Of a DNA stretch of 64,000 nucleotides, positions 17,358 through 27,495 are shown one piece after another (positions within the stretch are counted from its first letter, which is position 1; each line of letters begins with the position of its first letter). A program made the translations under genes and the position numbers. The DNA is from an uncultured Alphaproteobacteria bacterium (GTDB taxonomy: Bacteria > Pseudomonadota > Alphaproteobacteria > Micropepsales > Micropepsaceae). Under the pieces are notes generated by a model that saw only the letters and a list, made by a program, of their open reading frames with translations, searched no databases and had not been told where the DNA came from. The stretch covers positions 1-64,000 of the forward strand of contig CAILUV010000022.1 of assembly GCA_903837555.1 (NCBI GenBank), written 5' to 3'.

Positions 17358-18326
17358 ATGAAAACGCTGTCGCTCGCCTTCGGGCTTTTGCTCGCTTCCA
17401 CCGCCATCGCGTCTGCGCATCAAGGCTTCTACACGGCGGACCAGGTCATCCATAACAGCCCAGAATGGAAGGGCGAGCGCTTCGCCGACGGCCGTCCCAA
17501 GGTGCCGGACAGCATCCTGGACCGGATGAAGAACGTCACGCTGGAGGAAGCCTGGTCCATCCTGCGGGGCGCCGGTTTCGACAACCAGTATGAAGACGGC
17601 TGGGCCACCGACCTGTTCGCCGGCAAGATCATGGTGGGCCGCGCCCTCACCTCAAGCTGGATTCCGGGGCGTCTGGATTTGCAGAAAGTGATCGAAGCCG
17701 ACGGCATCGCCGAAAAGCGCAAGGGCGCCCCCAATGCCTGGCCGGTGGACATGCTGCAGCCGCGCGACGTCTATGTCAGCGATCATTTCGGCCTGAAGAA
17801 GGACGGCCCGTCGATCGGCGACAACGTCGCCAACGCGATCTATGCACGCTCCGGAAACGGCATCGTCTATGACGGCGCAGTGCGCGACATCAACGGCATC
17901 CGCGAACTGCCGAACTTTGTCACCGTCGCGCGTTCCTATGATCCCTCGCACCATTTCGGCCGCATCGAAGAGGTGCGCCCGCTGAATTCCACCATGATCT
18001 CGATCAACGCGCCGACGCGTATCGGCAAGGCCGCGGTGATGCCGGGCGATGTGGTGCTGGTGCGCGATAGTGGCGTGATCTTCATTCCGCCGCAGCTCGC
18101 CGAGCGCGTGGTGCGCCAGTCCGAGCGCATCCGGCTGCGCGACATCTTCGGCCATCAGCGGCTGAAGGAAGGCACCTACACCGCCGGCCAGATCGACCGG
18201 CCCTGGACGCCGGAAATCGAAAACGATTATTACGCTTGGCTGAAAGCCAATATGGGCAAGCTGCCGGTGGCCGGTGCGCAGATTCAGGAAATCCTGAACG
18301 ACCGCGCCAAGGACACCAAGCGTTAG
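17358..18326 (+). CDS. Exported RraA/HMG-aldolase family protein
   Basis: This is a 322-residue protein with a Sec signal (MKTLSLAFGLLLASTAIASA, cleavage near residue 20) followed by an RraA-like fold. The family signature for oxaloacetate decarboxylase/4-hydroxy-4-methyl-2-oxoglutarate aldolase is visible: the loop GNGIVYDGAVRDINGI with the conserved Arg-Asp pair, then GKAAVMPGDVVLVRDSGV. About 80 residues N-terminal of the core and a 50-residue C-terminal helix region are extra compared with the roughly 160-residue RraA. The start at 17358 has GGGGACTCAGGA upstream. It overlaps the convergent beta-lactamase-fold gene by 4 bp. An aldol cleavage in the periplasm is inferred, not shown. Confidence 0.78.
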   Translation: MKTLSLAFGLLLASTAIASAHQGFYTADQVIHNSPEWKGERFADGRPKVPDSILDRMKNVTLEEAWSILRGAGFDNQYEDGWATDLFAGKIMVGRALTSSWIPGRLDLQKVIEADGIAEKRKGAPNAWPVDMLQPRDVYVSDHFGLKKDGPSIGDNVANAIYARSGNGIVYDGAVRDINGIRELPNFVTVARSYDPSHHFGRIEEVRPLNSTMISINAPTRIGKAAVMPGDVVLVRDSGVIFIPPQLAERVVRQSERIRLRDIFGHQRLKEGTYTAGQIDRPWTPEIENDYYAWLKANMGKLPVAGAQIQEILNDRAKDTKR

Positions 18327-19444
18327 GCCTTGGTGACGGCCTCGGCCACGATGTCCGACACCAGCCGGATCGGGTGCGGTCTGACCGACGCTTCATAAAG
18401 CGTCGTCAGCACCACGCAGATGGTGCCGGTGTCAGGATCGGCCCAGGACAGGGTGCCGGTTGAACCATTGTGGCCGAAGGTGCGCGGACCGCAGGCCGGC
18501 GACCCTATTCTGGGTAACAGGCAAAAACCCAACCCCTGCGGCATCAGGCCGGACGGCAAATGATTGGCGATCATCAGCGCCTCGGTTTCCGGCTTGAGGA
18601 TGCGGCCGCGCTTGAAAAGAAACTCGTCATAAAAGCGGGCGATGTCGGATGCCGGGCCCAGCGCCCCGCCCCAGGGTGCGCCCAGTCCGCGCCAGTACTC
18701 GCTGTTCCAGTTCCAGTTGGCCCAGCTCAGTTTGCCGGCTTCGGTCATGGCGGGCGCAGGCTGGCTGGCGACGGTCGAGGCCTTGGCGCGGCCACGCAGG
18801 CCTAGCGTCGTCTTGGTCATGCCCAGCGGCTGGTAGATTTTCTGTTCCATATAGTCCGGGAACGGCGTGCCGCTGATCTGCTCGGCGATATAAGACGCCA
18901 GCAGGATGCCCATGCTGGAATAGGAATAGCTGGAACCGGGCGTGAATTTCAGCGGTGCCTTCAGTGCGCCATCGCGATAGCCGGTCAGCGGGCTGGCGCG
19001 TTCGCGCAACATTTCGTCATCGGCCAGCATGTCGGGAAGGCCGCTACTGTGCGTCAGGCAATGGCGGATGGTGATGTTTTCGCGCCCGTCGCCGGTGAAG
19101 GACGGGAAGAATTTGGTCACTTTATCGTCCAGGCTGAGTTTGCCCGCATCCACCAGCGTCATGACGGCGGCCGCCGTCATCGGCTTGGTGATCGAGGCCA
19201 GCAGGAACACCGGATCGGTGCCGGTGGCGGTGCCGAAGTTGCGCGCGAAGCTGCGGCTGGGGCCCTGCGTCACCAGGATGGACGCGCCCTGCACCCGGCC
19301 GTCACCGATCCAGCCCTGCATCAGCCGGGCGGCCTGTTCGAGCTTGGCGCGGTCCCAGTTTGCAGTCGCAGCATTTGCGACCTGCGGCATCTGGCTGGCG
19401 ATCATGGTGGCCCCCGCAGTTTTCAGCATGTCCCGGCGATTCAT
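18323..19444 (-). CDS. Exported serine beta-lactamase-fold hydrolase (class C/esterase family)
   Basis: This is a 373-residue penicillin-binding-like hydrolase with a twin-arginine signal (MNRRDMLKTAGATMIA). The catalytic S-x-x-K motif is SITK at residues 84-87. A Tyr motif occurs as YSYSSMG near 173-179, and the third motif is HNGST near residue 338 in place of KTG. Such proteins include esterases, D-aminopeptidases and beta-lactamases; HxG usually indicates esterase or peptidase rather than antibiotic resistance. It is convergent with the RraA-like gene (4-bp overlap) and divergent from kdgD. No adjacent AmpR-type regulator is seen. Confidence 0.82.
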   Translation of the reverse strand: MNRRDMLKTAGATMIASQMPQVANAATANWDRAKLEQAARLMQGWIGDGRVQGASILVTQGPSRSFARNFGTATGTDPVFLLASITKPMTAAAVMTLVDAGKLSLDDKVTKFFPSFTGDGRENITIRHCLTHSSGLPDMLADDEMLRERASPLTGYRDGALKAPLKFTPGSSYSYSSMGILLASYIAEQISGTPFPDYMEQKIYQPLGMTKTTLGLRGRAKASTVASQPAPAMTEAGKLSWANWNWNSEYWRGLGAPWGGALGPASDIARFYDEFLFKRGRILKPETEALMIANHLPSGLMPQGLGFCLLPRIGSPACGPRTFGHNGSTGTLSWADPDTGTICVVLTTLYEASVRPHPIRLVSDIVAEAVTKA

Positions 19445-19488
19445 CGCGCTCCCCCGTTTTGCGCTGGTCTAACACGCCCATCCAAAAT

Positions 19489-19507
19489 TCGCATCGGTCG
19501 ATAGCGA
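19489..19507. promoter_or_regulatory. Candidate operator upstream of kdgD (imperfect palindrome)
   Basis: TCGCATCGGTCGATAGCGA is an inverted repeat centred on ATCG-GT-CGAT with one unpaired base. It lies 68 bp before kdgD and 44 bp from the beta-lactamase-fold gene. The core GCATCGGTCGAT recurs in a perfect palindrome upstream of garD (24282-24299), so one regulator, probably the LysR protein encoded between kdgD and the carrier, may control both. Confidence 0.45.
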
Positions 19508-19574
19508 GTTTGGGTTGGACCGGCAGGAGCCTCCCGCCCTAGAAGACATCACCGGACACAGAAGGAGAATAATA

Positions 19575-20498
19575 ATGAGCAATATGTCGCCCGCCGAAAT
19601 GGCCCAGATCCTGGCCAAGGGCCTGCTGTCCTTCCCGGTCACGCATTTCGACAAGAACGGCCAATTCGAGGAAGGCCCCTACCGCAAACATTGCGCCTGG
19701 CTGCTGAGCTTCAAGCGCCTGACCGGCCTGTTCGCCGCCGGCGGCACGGGCGAGTTCTTCGCCCTCACCCCCAATGAAGTCGGCACCGTGGTCGCCGCCG
19801 CCGTCAAGGAAACCAAGGGCCAGACCCCGGTGATCGCCGGCGCCGGTTACGGCACCGCCATCGCGGTGGAAATGGCCAAGTCGGCCGAGACCAATGGCGC
19901 CGACGGCATCCTGCTGCTGCCCAACTATCTGATGACGCCCAACCAGGAAGGCCTGATGGCGCATGTCGAGGCGGTGTGCAAAGCCACCAAGCTGGGCATC
20001 ATCGTCTATAACCGCGACAATGCGGTGCTGACCGCCGACAGCGTCGCCAAGCTGTGCGACCGCAACCCCAACCTGGTCGGCTTCAAGGACGGCGTCGGCG
20101 ACATCGAACTGATGATGCAAGTTTATTCCAAGCTGGGCGACCGCCTGACCTATGTCGGCGGACTTCCCACGGCCGAAACCTTTGCCCTTCCCTATCTGGA
20201 AATGGGCGTCACCACCTATTCCTCGGCGATCTACAACTTCATGCCGGAATGGGCCCTGTCCTTCTATGACGCGGTGCGCGCCAAGGACCATGGCAAGGTG
20301 ATGAAGGGGCTGAAGGAATTCGTGCTGCCCTATATCGCCATCCGCAACGAGAACAAGGGTTACGCCGTTTCCATCGTCAAGGCAGGCATGACCGCCATCA
20401 GCCGCACCGCCGGGCCGGTGCGCACGCCCCTGACCGACCTGAATGCCGACCAGTTCGCGCGCCTGAAAAAGCTGATCGACGCCACCAAGCCGGTTTAA
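19575..20498 (+). CDS. kdgD: 5-dehydro-4-deoxyglucarate dehydratase
   Basis: This is a 307-residue member of the DapA/N-acetylneuraminate lyase family. KdgD converts 5-dehydro-4-deoxyglucarate to 2-oxoglutarate semialdehyde with loss of water and CO2. Visible residues are GGTGEF (56-61), Tyr145 in VYNRDN and the Schiff-base Lys171 in GFKDGVGD. N-terminal [15 protein letters not shown] is typical of KdgD. The ATG at 19575 has AGAAGGAG 7 bp upstream; earlier in-frame codons lack this. It precedes LysR, MFS, gudD and garD genes, and joins the glucarate and galactarate branches. The next enzyme, 2-oxoglutarate semialdehyde dehydrogenase, is not in this window. Confidence 0.93.
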   Translation: MSNMSPAEMAQILAKGLLSFPVTHFDKNGQFEEGPYRKHCAWLLSFKRLTGLFAAGGTGEFFALTPNEVGTVVAAAVKETKGQTPVIAGAGYGTAIAVEMAKSAETNGADGILLLPNYLMTPNQEGLMAHVEAVCKATKLGIIVYNRDNAVLTADSVAKLCDRNPNLVGFKDGVGDIELMMQVYSKLGDRLTYVGGLPTAETFALPYLEMGVTTYSSAIYNFMPEWALSFYDAVRAKDHGKVMKGLKEFVLPYIAIRNENKGYAVSIVKAGMTAISRTAGPVRTPLTDLNADQFARLKKLIDATKPV

Positions 20499-20529
20499 GC
20501 CGTCGCCCGTTTGCCGCTAGGATGCGCCC

Positions 20530-21474
20530 ATGACAGGCGCATCCTTCTGGTCCCAGTTCGAACTGCATCAACTGCGCTGCTTCGTGGCGGCAGCCGAGGA
20601 ACTTCACTTCGGCCGCGCTGCGGCGCGCATGAACATGACCCAGCCGCCGCTGTCGCGGCAGATCCAGCTTCTGGAGCATGTGCTGGGCGTCAAGCTGCTG
20701 GACCGCACCAGCCGCGCCGTGAAGCTGACCCCGGCGGGCCGCGTCTTCCTGCTGGAAGCCCGCCGCATCCTGCGCCTGACCGAAAGCGCCGCGCTGGCGA
20801 CCCGCCGCATCGCATCAGGCGAAGCGGGCACCATCAGCCTGGGTTTCACCGCCGCCAGCGGCTACAGCTTCCTGCCGCGTCTTTTGCTGCAACGTGCCAG
20901 CCATGCGCCCAACATCGATGTGGCCCTGAAGGAGATGGTGTCGAGCGAACAGGTGGACAGCCTGCTCACCGGGCGGATCGATGTCGGGCTGCTGCGCCCG
21001 CCGATTTCGCGCAGTGAATTCACCACTCTGCGCGTGGCCAGCGAGCAACTGGTGGCAGCCCTGCCCTTTGGCGATGAACGGCTGGGCGGCGCGTCGCTGG
21101 AGCTGCGCGATTTCGACGGCAAGCCGCTGATCATGTACGCGCGCGAAGGGGCGCGCTATTTCCACGACCTGCTGGCGGGACAGTTCAAGGCAGCAGGCGT
21201 CATGCCCGTCACCGTCCAGTCCCTCAGCCAGATTCATTCCATCCTGGCGCTGGTGCGGGCCGGCATGGGCGCGGCGCTGGTGCCCGAAGCCGCCATGTCA
21301 TTGCATTTCGATGACGTGCATTTCCGCCCGGTGCGGACCCAGCCGGAAAGCCCGGTGGAGCTGTTTGCCGCCTGGCGCACCGACAATGACAATCCCGCGC
21401 TTTCGGCCTTCCTGGACCTGCTCCGCGCCGATGACGCCAGCGCCGGCATGGAAGCGGGTGCAGCATCGGATTGA
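20530..21474 (+). CDS. LysR-type transcriptional regulator of the sugar-diacid block
   Basis: This is a 314-residue LysR regulator. The N-terminal winged helix reads LHQLRCFVAAAEELHFGRAA then MNMTQPPLSRQIQLLEHVLG, followed by the recognition region and an effector domain beginning TISLGFTAASGYSFLP. It lies 31 bp after kdgD on the same strand and before the MFS-gudD-garD genes, so it is probably the local activator responding to glucarate, galactarate or their dehydrated product. The likely operator is the GCATCGGTCGAT palindrome upstream of kdgD and garD. It may be co-transcribed with kdgD. Confidence 0.88.
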   Translation: MTGASFWSQFELHQLRCFVAAAEELHFGRAAARMNMTQPPLSRQIQLLEHVLGVKLLDRTSRAVKLTPAGRVFLLEARRILRLTESAALATRRIASGEAGTISLGFTAASGYSFLPRLLLQRASHAPNIDVALKEMVSSEQVDSLLTGRIDVGLLRPPISRSEFTTLRVASEQLVAALPFGDERLGGASLELRDFDGKPLIMYAREGARYFHDLLAGQFKAAGVMPVTVQSLSQIHSILALVRAGMGAALVPEAAMSLHFDDVHFRPVRTQPESPVELFAAWRTDNDNPALSAFLDLLRADDASAGMEAGAASD

Positions 21475-21590
21475 TGCTATTCCGGCATTGATCGCTTGAA
21501 CCTTTGGCTTGGACCCGCCAAGCTCGCCCGGCCTACGTTTGGCCAATAAGGCGCAACTTCGGGCGCCCGAAAAAAGCAGGGATGCGATCC

Positions 21591-22913
21591 ATGACCGACG
21601 CTGCCGACAGCCGCAATTCCCACGTCCGCTTCTGGATCATCGCCGTCCTGTTCATCGTCTCGTCGGTGAATTATGCCGAGCGCGCCACCCTGTCCTACAC
21701 CGCCACGCAGATATCGGGCGAGTTCGGGATTTCCACCGTGCAGCTTGGCTGGATGTTTTCGGCCTTCGCCTGGTCCTATGCCGCGGCGCAGGTGCCGGGC
21801 GGTGCGCTGCTGGACCGTTTCGGTTCGCGCACCGTGTATCTGTGGGCCATCTTCCTGTGGTCGATCTTCACCTTTCTGCAGGCCTTTGCCGGTGCGCTGG
21901 CCTTCATCCCGGTGTGGATCAGCATCGTGATGCTGCGCGTCATGGTGGGCTTCGCGGAAGCGCCGTCCTTCCCCGCCAATGCCCGCATCGTCGCCAACTG
22001 GTTTCCCACCCCGGAGCGCGGCACCGCCAGCGCCATCTTCAATTCCTCGCAATATTTCTCGCTGGTCGCCTTCGCGCCGCTGATGGGTTACGTCACCGGT
22101 GAATTCGGCTGGCGCTATACCTATCTGGTGATGGGCATCATCGGCCTTCTGAGCTGGGCCCTGTTCTGGCTGGTGGTGCATTCACCCTCGCGCCACAAAT
22201 CCATCAGCAAGCGCGAATATGCGCACATTGAAGAAGGCGGCGCACTGGTCAATCTCGACCGCCCGGCCGCCACGGCCCAGCCGATCCGCTGGAGCGCCGT
22301 CGGCCAGCTTTTGGCCAACCGGATGCTGCTGGGCATTTATCTGGCGCAATACTGCATCACCGCCATGACCTACTTTTTCGCCACCTGGTTCCCGGTCTAT
22401 CTGATCAAGGCACGCGGCCTGTCGATCATGGAAGCCGGTTTCGCCGCCGCCGCGCCGGCGCTGGCCGGCTTCGCCGGCGGCGTGCTGGGCGGCGTGCTGT
22501 CGGACATGCTGCTGCGCAAGGGCCTGCCGCTGTCCACCGCGCGCAAAATCCCCATCCTGGTCGGCCTGGTGATTTCCTGCGCCATCCTGGCGTGCAACTT
22601 CACCGACTCGCAGATGCTTGTACTGACCTTCATGGCCATCGCCTTCTTCGGCAAGGGCGTCGCCTCGCTGGGCTGGGCGGTGATGAGCGATGCCGCGCCG
22701 CGCGAGGCCACCGGCCTGTCGGGCAGCATCTTCAACCTGTTCGGCAACGCCGCCGGCATTTTCACCCCGTTGGGCATCGCCTATATCCTGGCGGCCAGTG
22801 GCAACAACTGGGACCTGGCGCTGATCTTCGTCTTCGCCCATTCGGTCGTCGCGATGGTCAGCTATGCCTTCATCGCCGGCGAGATCAAGCGCGTGGTGCT
22901 GAGACCCGTCTAA
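21591..22913 (+). CDS. MFS glucarate/galactarate:proton symporter-like protein
   Basis: This 440-residue carrier of the anion:cation symporter family has twelve helices. The signature SSVNYAERATLSYTATQIS in helix one to the first loop is typical of GudP/GarP. It also carries GALLDRFGSRTVY after helix two and RVMVGFAEAPSFPANARIVANW around helix four. It is followed 18 bp later by gudD, which fixes its likely substrate as D-glucarate or galactarate. I chose ATG 21591 because AGCAGGG lies about 8 bp upstream; ATG 21582 is too close to that site. Up to 29 further codons are open but show no transmembrane or family sequence. Confidence 0.88.
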   Translation: MTDAADSRNSHVRFWIIAVLFIVSSVNYAERATLSYTATQISGEFGISTVQLGWMFSAFAWSYAAAQVPGGALLDRFGSRTVYLWAIFLWSIFTFLQAFAGALAFIPVWISIVMLRVMVGFAEAPSFPANARIVANWFPTPERGTASAIFNSSQYFSLVAFAPLMGYVTGEFGWRYTYLVMGIIGLLSWALFWLVVHSPSRHKSISKREYAHIEEGGALVNLDRPAATAQPIRWSAVGQLLANRMLLGIYLAQYCITAMTYFFATWFPVYLIKARGLSIMEAGFAAAAPALAGFAGGVLGGVLSDMLLRKGLPLSTARKIPILVGLVISCAILACNFTDSQMLVLTFMAIAFFGKGVASLGWAVMSDAAPREATGLSGSIFNLFGNAAGIFTPLGIAYILAASGNNWDLALIFVFAHSVVAMVSYAFIAGEIKRVVLRPV

Positions 22914-22931
22914 CCTTTCGGACAATTCCCC

Positions 22932-24269
22932 ATGCCTGAGAAAATCAGCGGCGCCCCGCGCGTCACCGACATGAGAGTCATACCCGTCGCCGGACAGGAC
23001 AGCATGTTGCTGAACCTGTCGGGTGCGCATGGCCCGCTGTTCACCCGCAATCTGGTGATCCTGACTGACAATGCCGGCCGCACCGGCGTGGGCGAAGTGC
23101 CGGGCGGCGAGAAGATTCGCGCCACACTGGAAGAATGCCGCGACCTGGTCGTGGGCAAGACGGTGGGCAACTGGAACGCCATTCTGCTGGAAGTGGGTCG
23201 CCGCTTCGGCGACCGCGACGCGGGCGGACGCGGCCTGCAGACCTTCGATCTGCGCATCACGGTGCATTGCCAGGCGGCGCTGGAATGCGCCCTGCTCGAC
23301 CTTCTGGGCCAGCATCTGGAAGTGCCGGTCTGCGCCCTGCTCGGCGAAGGCCAGCAGCGCGGCGCGGTCGAAATGCTGGGCTATCTCTTCTATATCGGCG
23401 ACCGCAAGAAGACGACGCTGAACTATCGCTCGGGACAAAAGGGCGACGACTGGTTCCGCCTGCGCGACGAAGAAGCCTTGACGCCTGCGGCCGTGGTGCG
23501 GCTGGCCGAGGCGGCCTATGAGCGCTACGGCTTCAATGATTTCAAGCTCAAGGGCGGCGTCTTGGCCGGCGAGCAGGAAATGGAAGCCGCCGCCGCACTG
23601 GCGCAGCGCTTCCCCAAGGCCCGTGTCACGCTGGACCCCAACGGCGCCTGGTCGTTGAAGGAAGCCATCGCGCTGTGCAAGGGCAAGCAGAACATCCTGG
23701 CCTATGCCGAAGACCCCTGCGGCGCCGAGGACGGCTATTCGGGCCGCGAGATCATGGCGGAGTTCCGCCGCGCCACCGGGCTGCCCACCGCCACCAACAT
23801 GATCGCCACCGACTGGCGCCAGATGGTGCATGCGCTGGAGCTGGGCTCGGTCGACATTCCGCTGGCCGATCCGCACTTCTGGACCATGCGCGGCAGCGTG
23901 CGCGTGGCGCAGATCTGCGCCGATCGTGGCCTGCGCTGGGGAAGCCATTCCAACAACCATTTTGACGTGTCGCTGGCGATGTTCACCCATGTCGCCGCCG
24001 CCGCGCCGGGCAACATCACGGCCATCGACACCCACTGGATCTGGCAGGACGGCCAGCGCCTGACCAAAGAACCCTTCCCCATCGTGCAGGGCATGGTTCC
24101 GGTTCCCAAGCAGGGCGGCCTGGGCGTCGAGATCGACATGGTGGAAGTCGAAAAAGCGCACGAGATCTACAAGTCGCTCGGCGATGGCGCGCGCGACGAT
24201 TCCGTCGGCATGCAGTTCCTGATCCCCGGCTGGACGTTCGATCCCAAGAAGCCCTGCCTGGTGCGGTAA
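22932..24269 (+). CDS. gudD: D-glucarate dehydratase
   Basis: This is a 445-residue enolase-superfamily enzyme that dehydrates D-glucarate (and L-idarate) to 5-dehydro-4-deoxyglucarate. The active site can be read directly: KLK at 205-207, metal ligands Asp235 (TLDPNGAW), Glu266 ([11 protein letters not shown]) and Asn289 ([10 protein letters not shown]), Asp313 and His339 ([10 protein letters not shown]). These positions coincide with the residues I recall for the E. coli enzyme. It follows the carrier by 18 bp and precedes garD by 73 bp. The product is consumed by KdgD, whose gene starts the block. Confidence 0.95.
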   Translation: MPEKISGAPRVTDMRVIPVAGQDSMLLNLSGAHGPLFTRNLVILTDNAGRTGVGEVPGGEKIRATLEECRDLVVGKTVGNWNAILLEVGRRFGDRDAGGRGLQTFDLRITVHCQAALECALLDLLGQHLEVPVCALLGEGQQRGAVEMLGYLFYIGDRKKTTLNYRSGQKGDDWFRLRDEEALTPAAVVRLAEAAYERYGFNDFKLKGGVLAGEQEMEAAAALAQRFPKARVTLDPNGAWSLKEAIALCKGKQNILAYAEDPCGAEDGYSGREIMAEFRRATGLPTATNMIATDWRQMVHALELGSVDIPLADPHFWTMRGSVRVAQICADRGLRWGSHSNNHFDVSLAMFTHVAAAAPGNITAIDTHWIWQDGQRLTKEPFPIVQGMVPVPKQGGLGVEIDMVEVEKAHEIYKSLGDGARDDSVGMQFLIPGWTFDPKKPCLVR

Positions 24270-24281
24270 ACGCGCCAATTT

Positions 24282-24299
24282 CGGCATCGGTCGATGCCG
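24282..24299. promoter_or_regulatory. Perfect palindromic operator candidate upstream of garD
   Basis: CGGCATCGGTCGATGCCG is an 8-2-8 perfect inverted repeat 43 bp before the garD start. Its core GCATCGGTCGAT matches the site upstream of kdgD. A TATAAA at 24331-24336 ends 6 bp before the ATG with no Shine-Dalgarno between, so a promoter here would give a leaderless or nearly leaderless mRNA. Confidence 0.55.
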
Positions 24300-24342
24300 T
24301 CTTTGAACTGCCGCGGTCAGGCGGGCGTGCTATAAACGCGCC

Positions 24343-25890
24343 ATGAATATTCAGAACAAAGCCCCCCACGAACCGCCGCGCCGCATCCAGGTCGCGCCGG
24401 GCGACAATGTCGCGATCATCGTCAATAGCCTGGGCCTGCCCGCCGGCAGCGCATTTCCCGACGGCCTGACGCTGAACCATTTCGTGCCGCAGGGCCACAA
24501 GGTGGCGCTGGCCGACATCGCCGATGGCGGCAACATCATCCGCTATAACGAAGTGATCGGCACCGCCAAGGGCGACATCCGGCGCGGCGACTGGATCAAC
24601 GAAGACAATGTGGTGATGGGCACCGCCCCGCCGCTGGACGAGCTGGAAATGGCAACACGCCCGCCGGCCAAGCCCGAACCGCTGACCGGCTATACCTTTG
24701 AAGGCTATCGCAACGCCGACGGCACGGTGGGCACAAAGAACATCCTGGCGGTGTCGACCAGCGTGCAATGCGTTGCCGGCACCATGGAATTCGCCCTCAA
24801 GCGCATCAAGGCCGAACTGCTGCCCAAATACCCGAATGTCGACGACGTGGTGGTGCTGACCCATGCCTATGGCTGCGGCGTGGCGATCAACGCGCCGCAG
24901 GCGGTGGTGCCGATCCGCACCCTGCAGAACCTAGCGCAAAATCCCAATTTCGGCGGCGAAGTGCTGGTGGTGGGCCTGGGCTGCGAAAAGCTGGTACCGG
25001 AACGGCTATTGCCGAAGGGCCAGGAAGAAAACAATACGTTGCGGATGCAGGACGAAGCCTTTGTCGGCTTCGGCGCCATGATCGACGGCATCATGTCGAT
25101 GGTGGAAGACCGGCTGAAGATCTTGAACAGGCGCCAGCGCGAGACCGTGCCGGCGGCCGAACTGATCGTCGGCATGCAGTGCGGCGGCAGCGATGCCTTT
25201 TCCGGCCTGACCGCCAATCCGGCGCTGGGCTATTGCGCCGACCTGCTGGTGCGCGCCGGGGCGACCGTGATGTTCTCGGAAGTCACCGAGGTGCGCGACG
25301 CCATTCACCTGCTGACCCCGCGCGCCGCCACCAAAGAAGTCGCCGACGCGCTGGTGCGCGAAATGAAGTGGTACGACTCATATCTGGATCAGGGCGGCGT
25401 TGACCGCGGCGCCAACACCACGCCCGGCAACAAGAAGGGCGGCCTGTCTAATATCATCGAAAAGTCACTGGGCTCAGTCGCCAAGTCGGGCACCAGCGCG
25501 ATCAATGCGGTGTTGGCGCCGGGCGAGAAAGTGCGCGGACGCGGGTTGGTGTTCGCCGCCACCCCCGCCAGCGATTTCGTCTGCGGGACGTTGCAGATGG
25601 CCTCAGGCATGAACCTGCATGTCTTCACCACCGGCCGCGGCACGCCTTATGGCCTTGCGGCGGTGCCGGTGATCAAGGTCGCCACCCGCAGCGATCTGGC
25701 CAAGCGCTGGAACGACCTGATCGATCTGGATGCCGGCCCCATAGCCACCGGCGAAAAGACCATCGAACAGGTGGGCTGGGAGCTGTTCCAGCTGATGCTG
25801 GACGTTGCCAGCGGCCGCAAACAGGTATGGGCCGACAAATGGGGCCTGCACAACGACCTAACGCTGTTTAATCCGGCACCTGTCACTTAG
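24343..25890 (+). CDS. garD: Galactarate dehydratase
   Basis: This is a 515-residue UxaA-family enzyme that dehydrates galactarate (mucate) to 5-dehydro-4-deoxyglucarate. The N-terminal SAF-like domain covers residues about 15-100. The metal/catalytic region shows [46 protein letters not shown] and [17 protein letters not shown]. It is a paralogue of the UxaA-type gene at 10607, but KLVPE and the diacid context favour GarD. No ribosome-binding site is evident before ATG 24343. The stop overlaps the convergent GMC oxidoreductase gene by 8 bp. With gudD and kdgD it completes the diacid pathway to 2-oxoglutarate semialdehyde. Confidence 0.9.
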   Translation: MNIQNKAPHEPPRRIQVAPGDNVAIIVNSLGLPAGSAFPDGLTLNHFVPQGHKVALADIADGGNIIRYNEVIGTAKGDIRRGDWINEDNVVMGTAPPLDELEMATRPPAKPEPLTGYTFEGYRNADGTVGTKNILAVSTSVQCVAGTMEFALKRIKAELLPKYPNVDDVVVLTHAYGCGVAINAPQAVVPIRTLQNLAQNPNFGGEVLVVGLGCEKLVPERLLPKGQEENNTLRMQDEAFVGFGAMIDGIMSMVEDRLKILNRRQRETVPAAELIVGMQCGGSDAFSGLTANPALGYCADLLVRAGATVMFSEVTEVRDAIHLLTPRAATKEVADALVREMKWYDSYLDQGGVDRGANTTPGNKKGGLSNIIEKSLGSVAKSGTSAINAVLAPGEKVRGRGLVFAATPASDFVCGTLQMASGMNLHVFTTGRGTPYGLAAVPVIKVATRSDLAKRWNDLIDLDAGPIATGEKTIEQVGWELFQLMLDVASGRKQVWADKWGLHNDLTLFNPAPVT

Positions 25891-27493
25891 CGTCCTCGAT
25901 CACCATAGCTGCGCCTTTGTCGGCGATCATGATGGTGGGGGTGTTGGTGTTGCCTGAGGTGATGGTCGGCATCACCGAAGCGTCGATCACCCGCAAGTTC
26001 TGCAGGCCGTAAACCCGCAGCCGTTCGTCCACCACCGCCATCGGGTCGGTGCTGAGGCCCATCTTGGCCGTGCCGACAGGATGGAAGATGGTTGTGCCGA
26101 TGTCGCCTGCCGCATGGATCAACTCGGCATCGCCATCCCCCACGGCCGGACCGGGACGAAATTCCTCTGGCTGGTACTGCGCCAGCGCCGGCTGCGCCAT
26201 CAGCTTTCGCGTCAGGCGGAGGCAATCGGCGGCGATGCGGCGATCCTCGTCGGTGGACAGGTAATTGGGCGCGATCTGCGGCGCCGCATCCATTTGCGGC
26301 GAATGGATCCGCACCGTGCCGCGCGAGGATGGGCGCAGATTGCAGGGGCTGACCGTGATGGCCGGAAACTTGTGCAACGGCGTGCCGAAACGGTCCAGCG
26401 ACAGCGGCTGGATGTGCCACTGCACATTGGCGCGTTCCTGCGCCGGATCGGACCGGGTGATCATGCAAAGCTGCGACGCGGCCATGGTCATCGGACCGCG
26501 TCGCAGCAGCGCGTATTGCAACCCCATCAGCGGGCGGCCCAGCAGCGAGTAATAGACCTCGTTCAGCGTCTTGACGCCCGACACGCGGTACATGGCGCGA
26601 AGCTGCAGGTGATCCTGCAGGTTGCGGCCCACGCCTTCCAATGCGTGATGCACATCGATGTCCGCCTCTTTCAGCCAGGCGCCGGGGCCGACACCGGAAC
26701 GCTGCAGGATCTGCACCGAACCGACCGCGCCCGATGACAGAATGACTTCGCCCTTCGCCTTGGCATCGAATACCTGCCCACCCTGGCGGTAGCGCACGCC
26801 GGTGGCACGCCTGCCATCGAACAGCACCCGTTCGACCTGAACGTCTGTCACCAGCCGTAAGTTGGGCCGGTGCAAAACCGGCTTCAGAAAACCGCGTGCC
26901 GCCGACCAGCGCCGGCCGCGCTTCTGGTTCACATGGAAATAATAGCTGCCTTCATTGTCGCCGGTGTTGGGATCGGCGCTTTGCGGAATGCCGATTTCCT
27001 CGCCCGCTTCGATGATGCGGTTGAGAATTTCCCAGCGCACCCGCGGCAGTTCCACCGACAGCTCGCCATCGGCGCGGTGATGCTCGGTGTCGCCCAGGAA
27101 ATGCCGGTCCAGCTTTTTAAATATCGGCTTGACGTCGTCCCAGCCCCAACCCGTCAGGCCGAGCTGCCGCCAGTGATCGTAATCGCCGGCCTGGCCGCGC
27201 ATGGAAAGCATGGCGTTGATCGAGGAGGAGCCGCCGATCGCCTTGCCGCGCGGATAATTCAGCTTGCGGCCGTTCAGCCCCGCATCAGGCAGGGTTTCAA
27301 ACATCCAGTCCGATCGGGGATTGCCGATCAGAAAGAGATAGCCGACCGGAATATGAAACCAGACCCAGTCATCATAGCCGCCGGCTTCCAGCAGCAGGAC
27401 ACGCTTGCTTGGGTCTGCAGACAGCCGGTTGGCCAGCACGCAGCCGGCCGAGCCCGCGCCCACCACGATGTAATCGTAATCACCTTCCAGCAT
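25883..27493 (-). CDS. GMC-family FAD oxidoreductase (choline/alcohol dehydrogenase type)
   Basis: This is a 536-residue glucose-methanol-choline oxidoreductase. It starts with the FAD motif [18 protein letters not shown] (GxGxxG) and LLLEAGG. GMC signature 1 is [15 protein letters not shown] and signature 2 is [17 protein letters not shown]. The C-terminal catalytic His region is [10 protein letters not shown] and the closing block [18 protein letters not shown]. No signal peptide is present, so it acts in the cytosol. The start at 27493 is two bases after the rhaM stop, making it the last gene of the rhmD-rhaT-rhaM operon. Substrate is probably an alcohol or polyol linked to rhamnose use (for example 1,2-propanediol from lactaldehyde), which is inference. 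Confidence 0.88.
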   Translation of the reverse strand: MLEGDYDYIVVGAGSAGCVLANRLSADPSKRVLLLEAGGYDDWVWFHIPVGYLFLIGNPRSDWMFETLPDAGLNGRKLNYPRGKAIGGSSSINAMLSMRGQAGDYDHWRQLGLTGWGWDDVKPIFKKLDRHFLGDTEHHRADGELSVELPRVRWEILNRIIEAGEEIGIPQSADPNTGDNEGSYYFHVNQKRGRRWSAARGFLKPVLHRPNLRLVTDVQVERVLFDGRRATGVRYRQGGQVFDAKAKGEVILSSGAVGSVQILQRSGVGPGAWLKEADIDVHHALEGVGRNLQDHLQLRAMYRVSGVKTLNEVYYSLLGRPLMGLQYALLRRGPMTMAASQLCMITRSDPAQERANVQWHIQPLSLDRFGTPLHKFPAITVSPCNLRPSSRGTVRIHSPQMDAAPQIAPNYLSTDEDRRIAADCLRLTRKLMAQPALAQYQPEEFRPGPAVGDGDAELIHAAGDIGTTIFHPVGTAKMGLSTDPMAVVDERLRVYGLQNLRVIDASVMPTITSGNTNTPTIMIADKGAAMVIEDAK

Positions 27494-27495
27494 GA

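Noticed and set aside
18323-19444. Antibiotic-resistance beta-lactamase
   Set aside because: The third motif is HNG rather than KTG and there is no AmpR-type regulator; a general serine hydrolase is more likely.
22182-24287. 700-codon open frame antisense to the carrier and gudD
   Set aside because: GC-rich codon bias of the real genes opens the antisense frame; the product is His/Gln/Arg-rich with no domain pattern.
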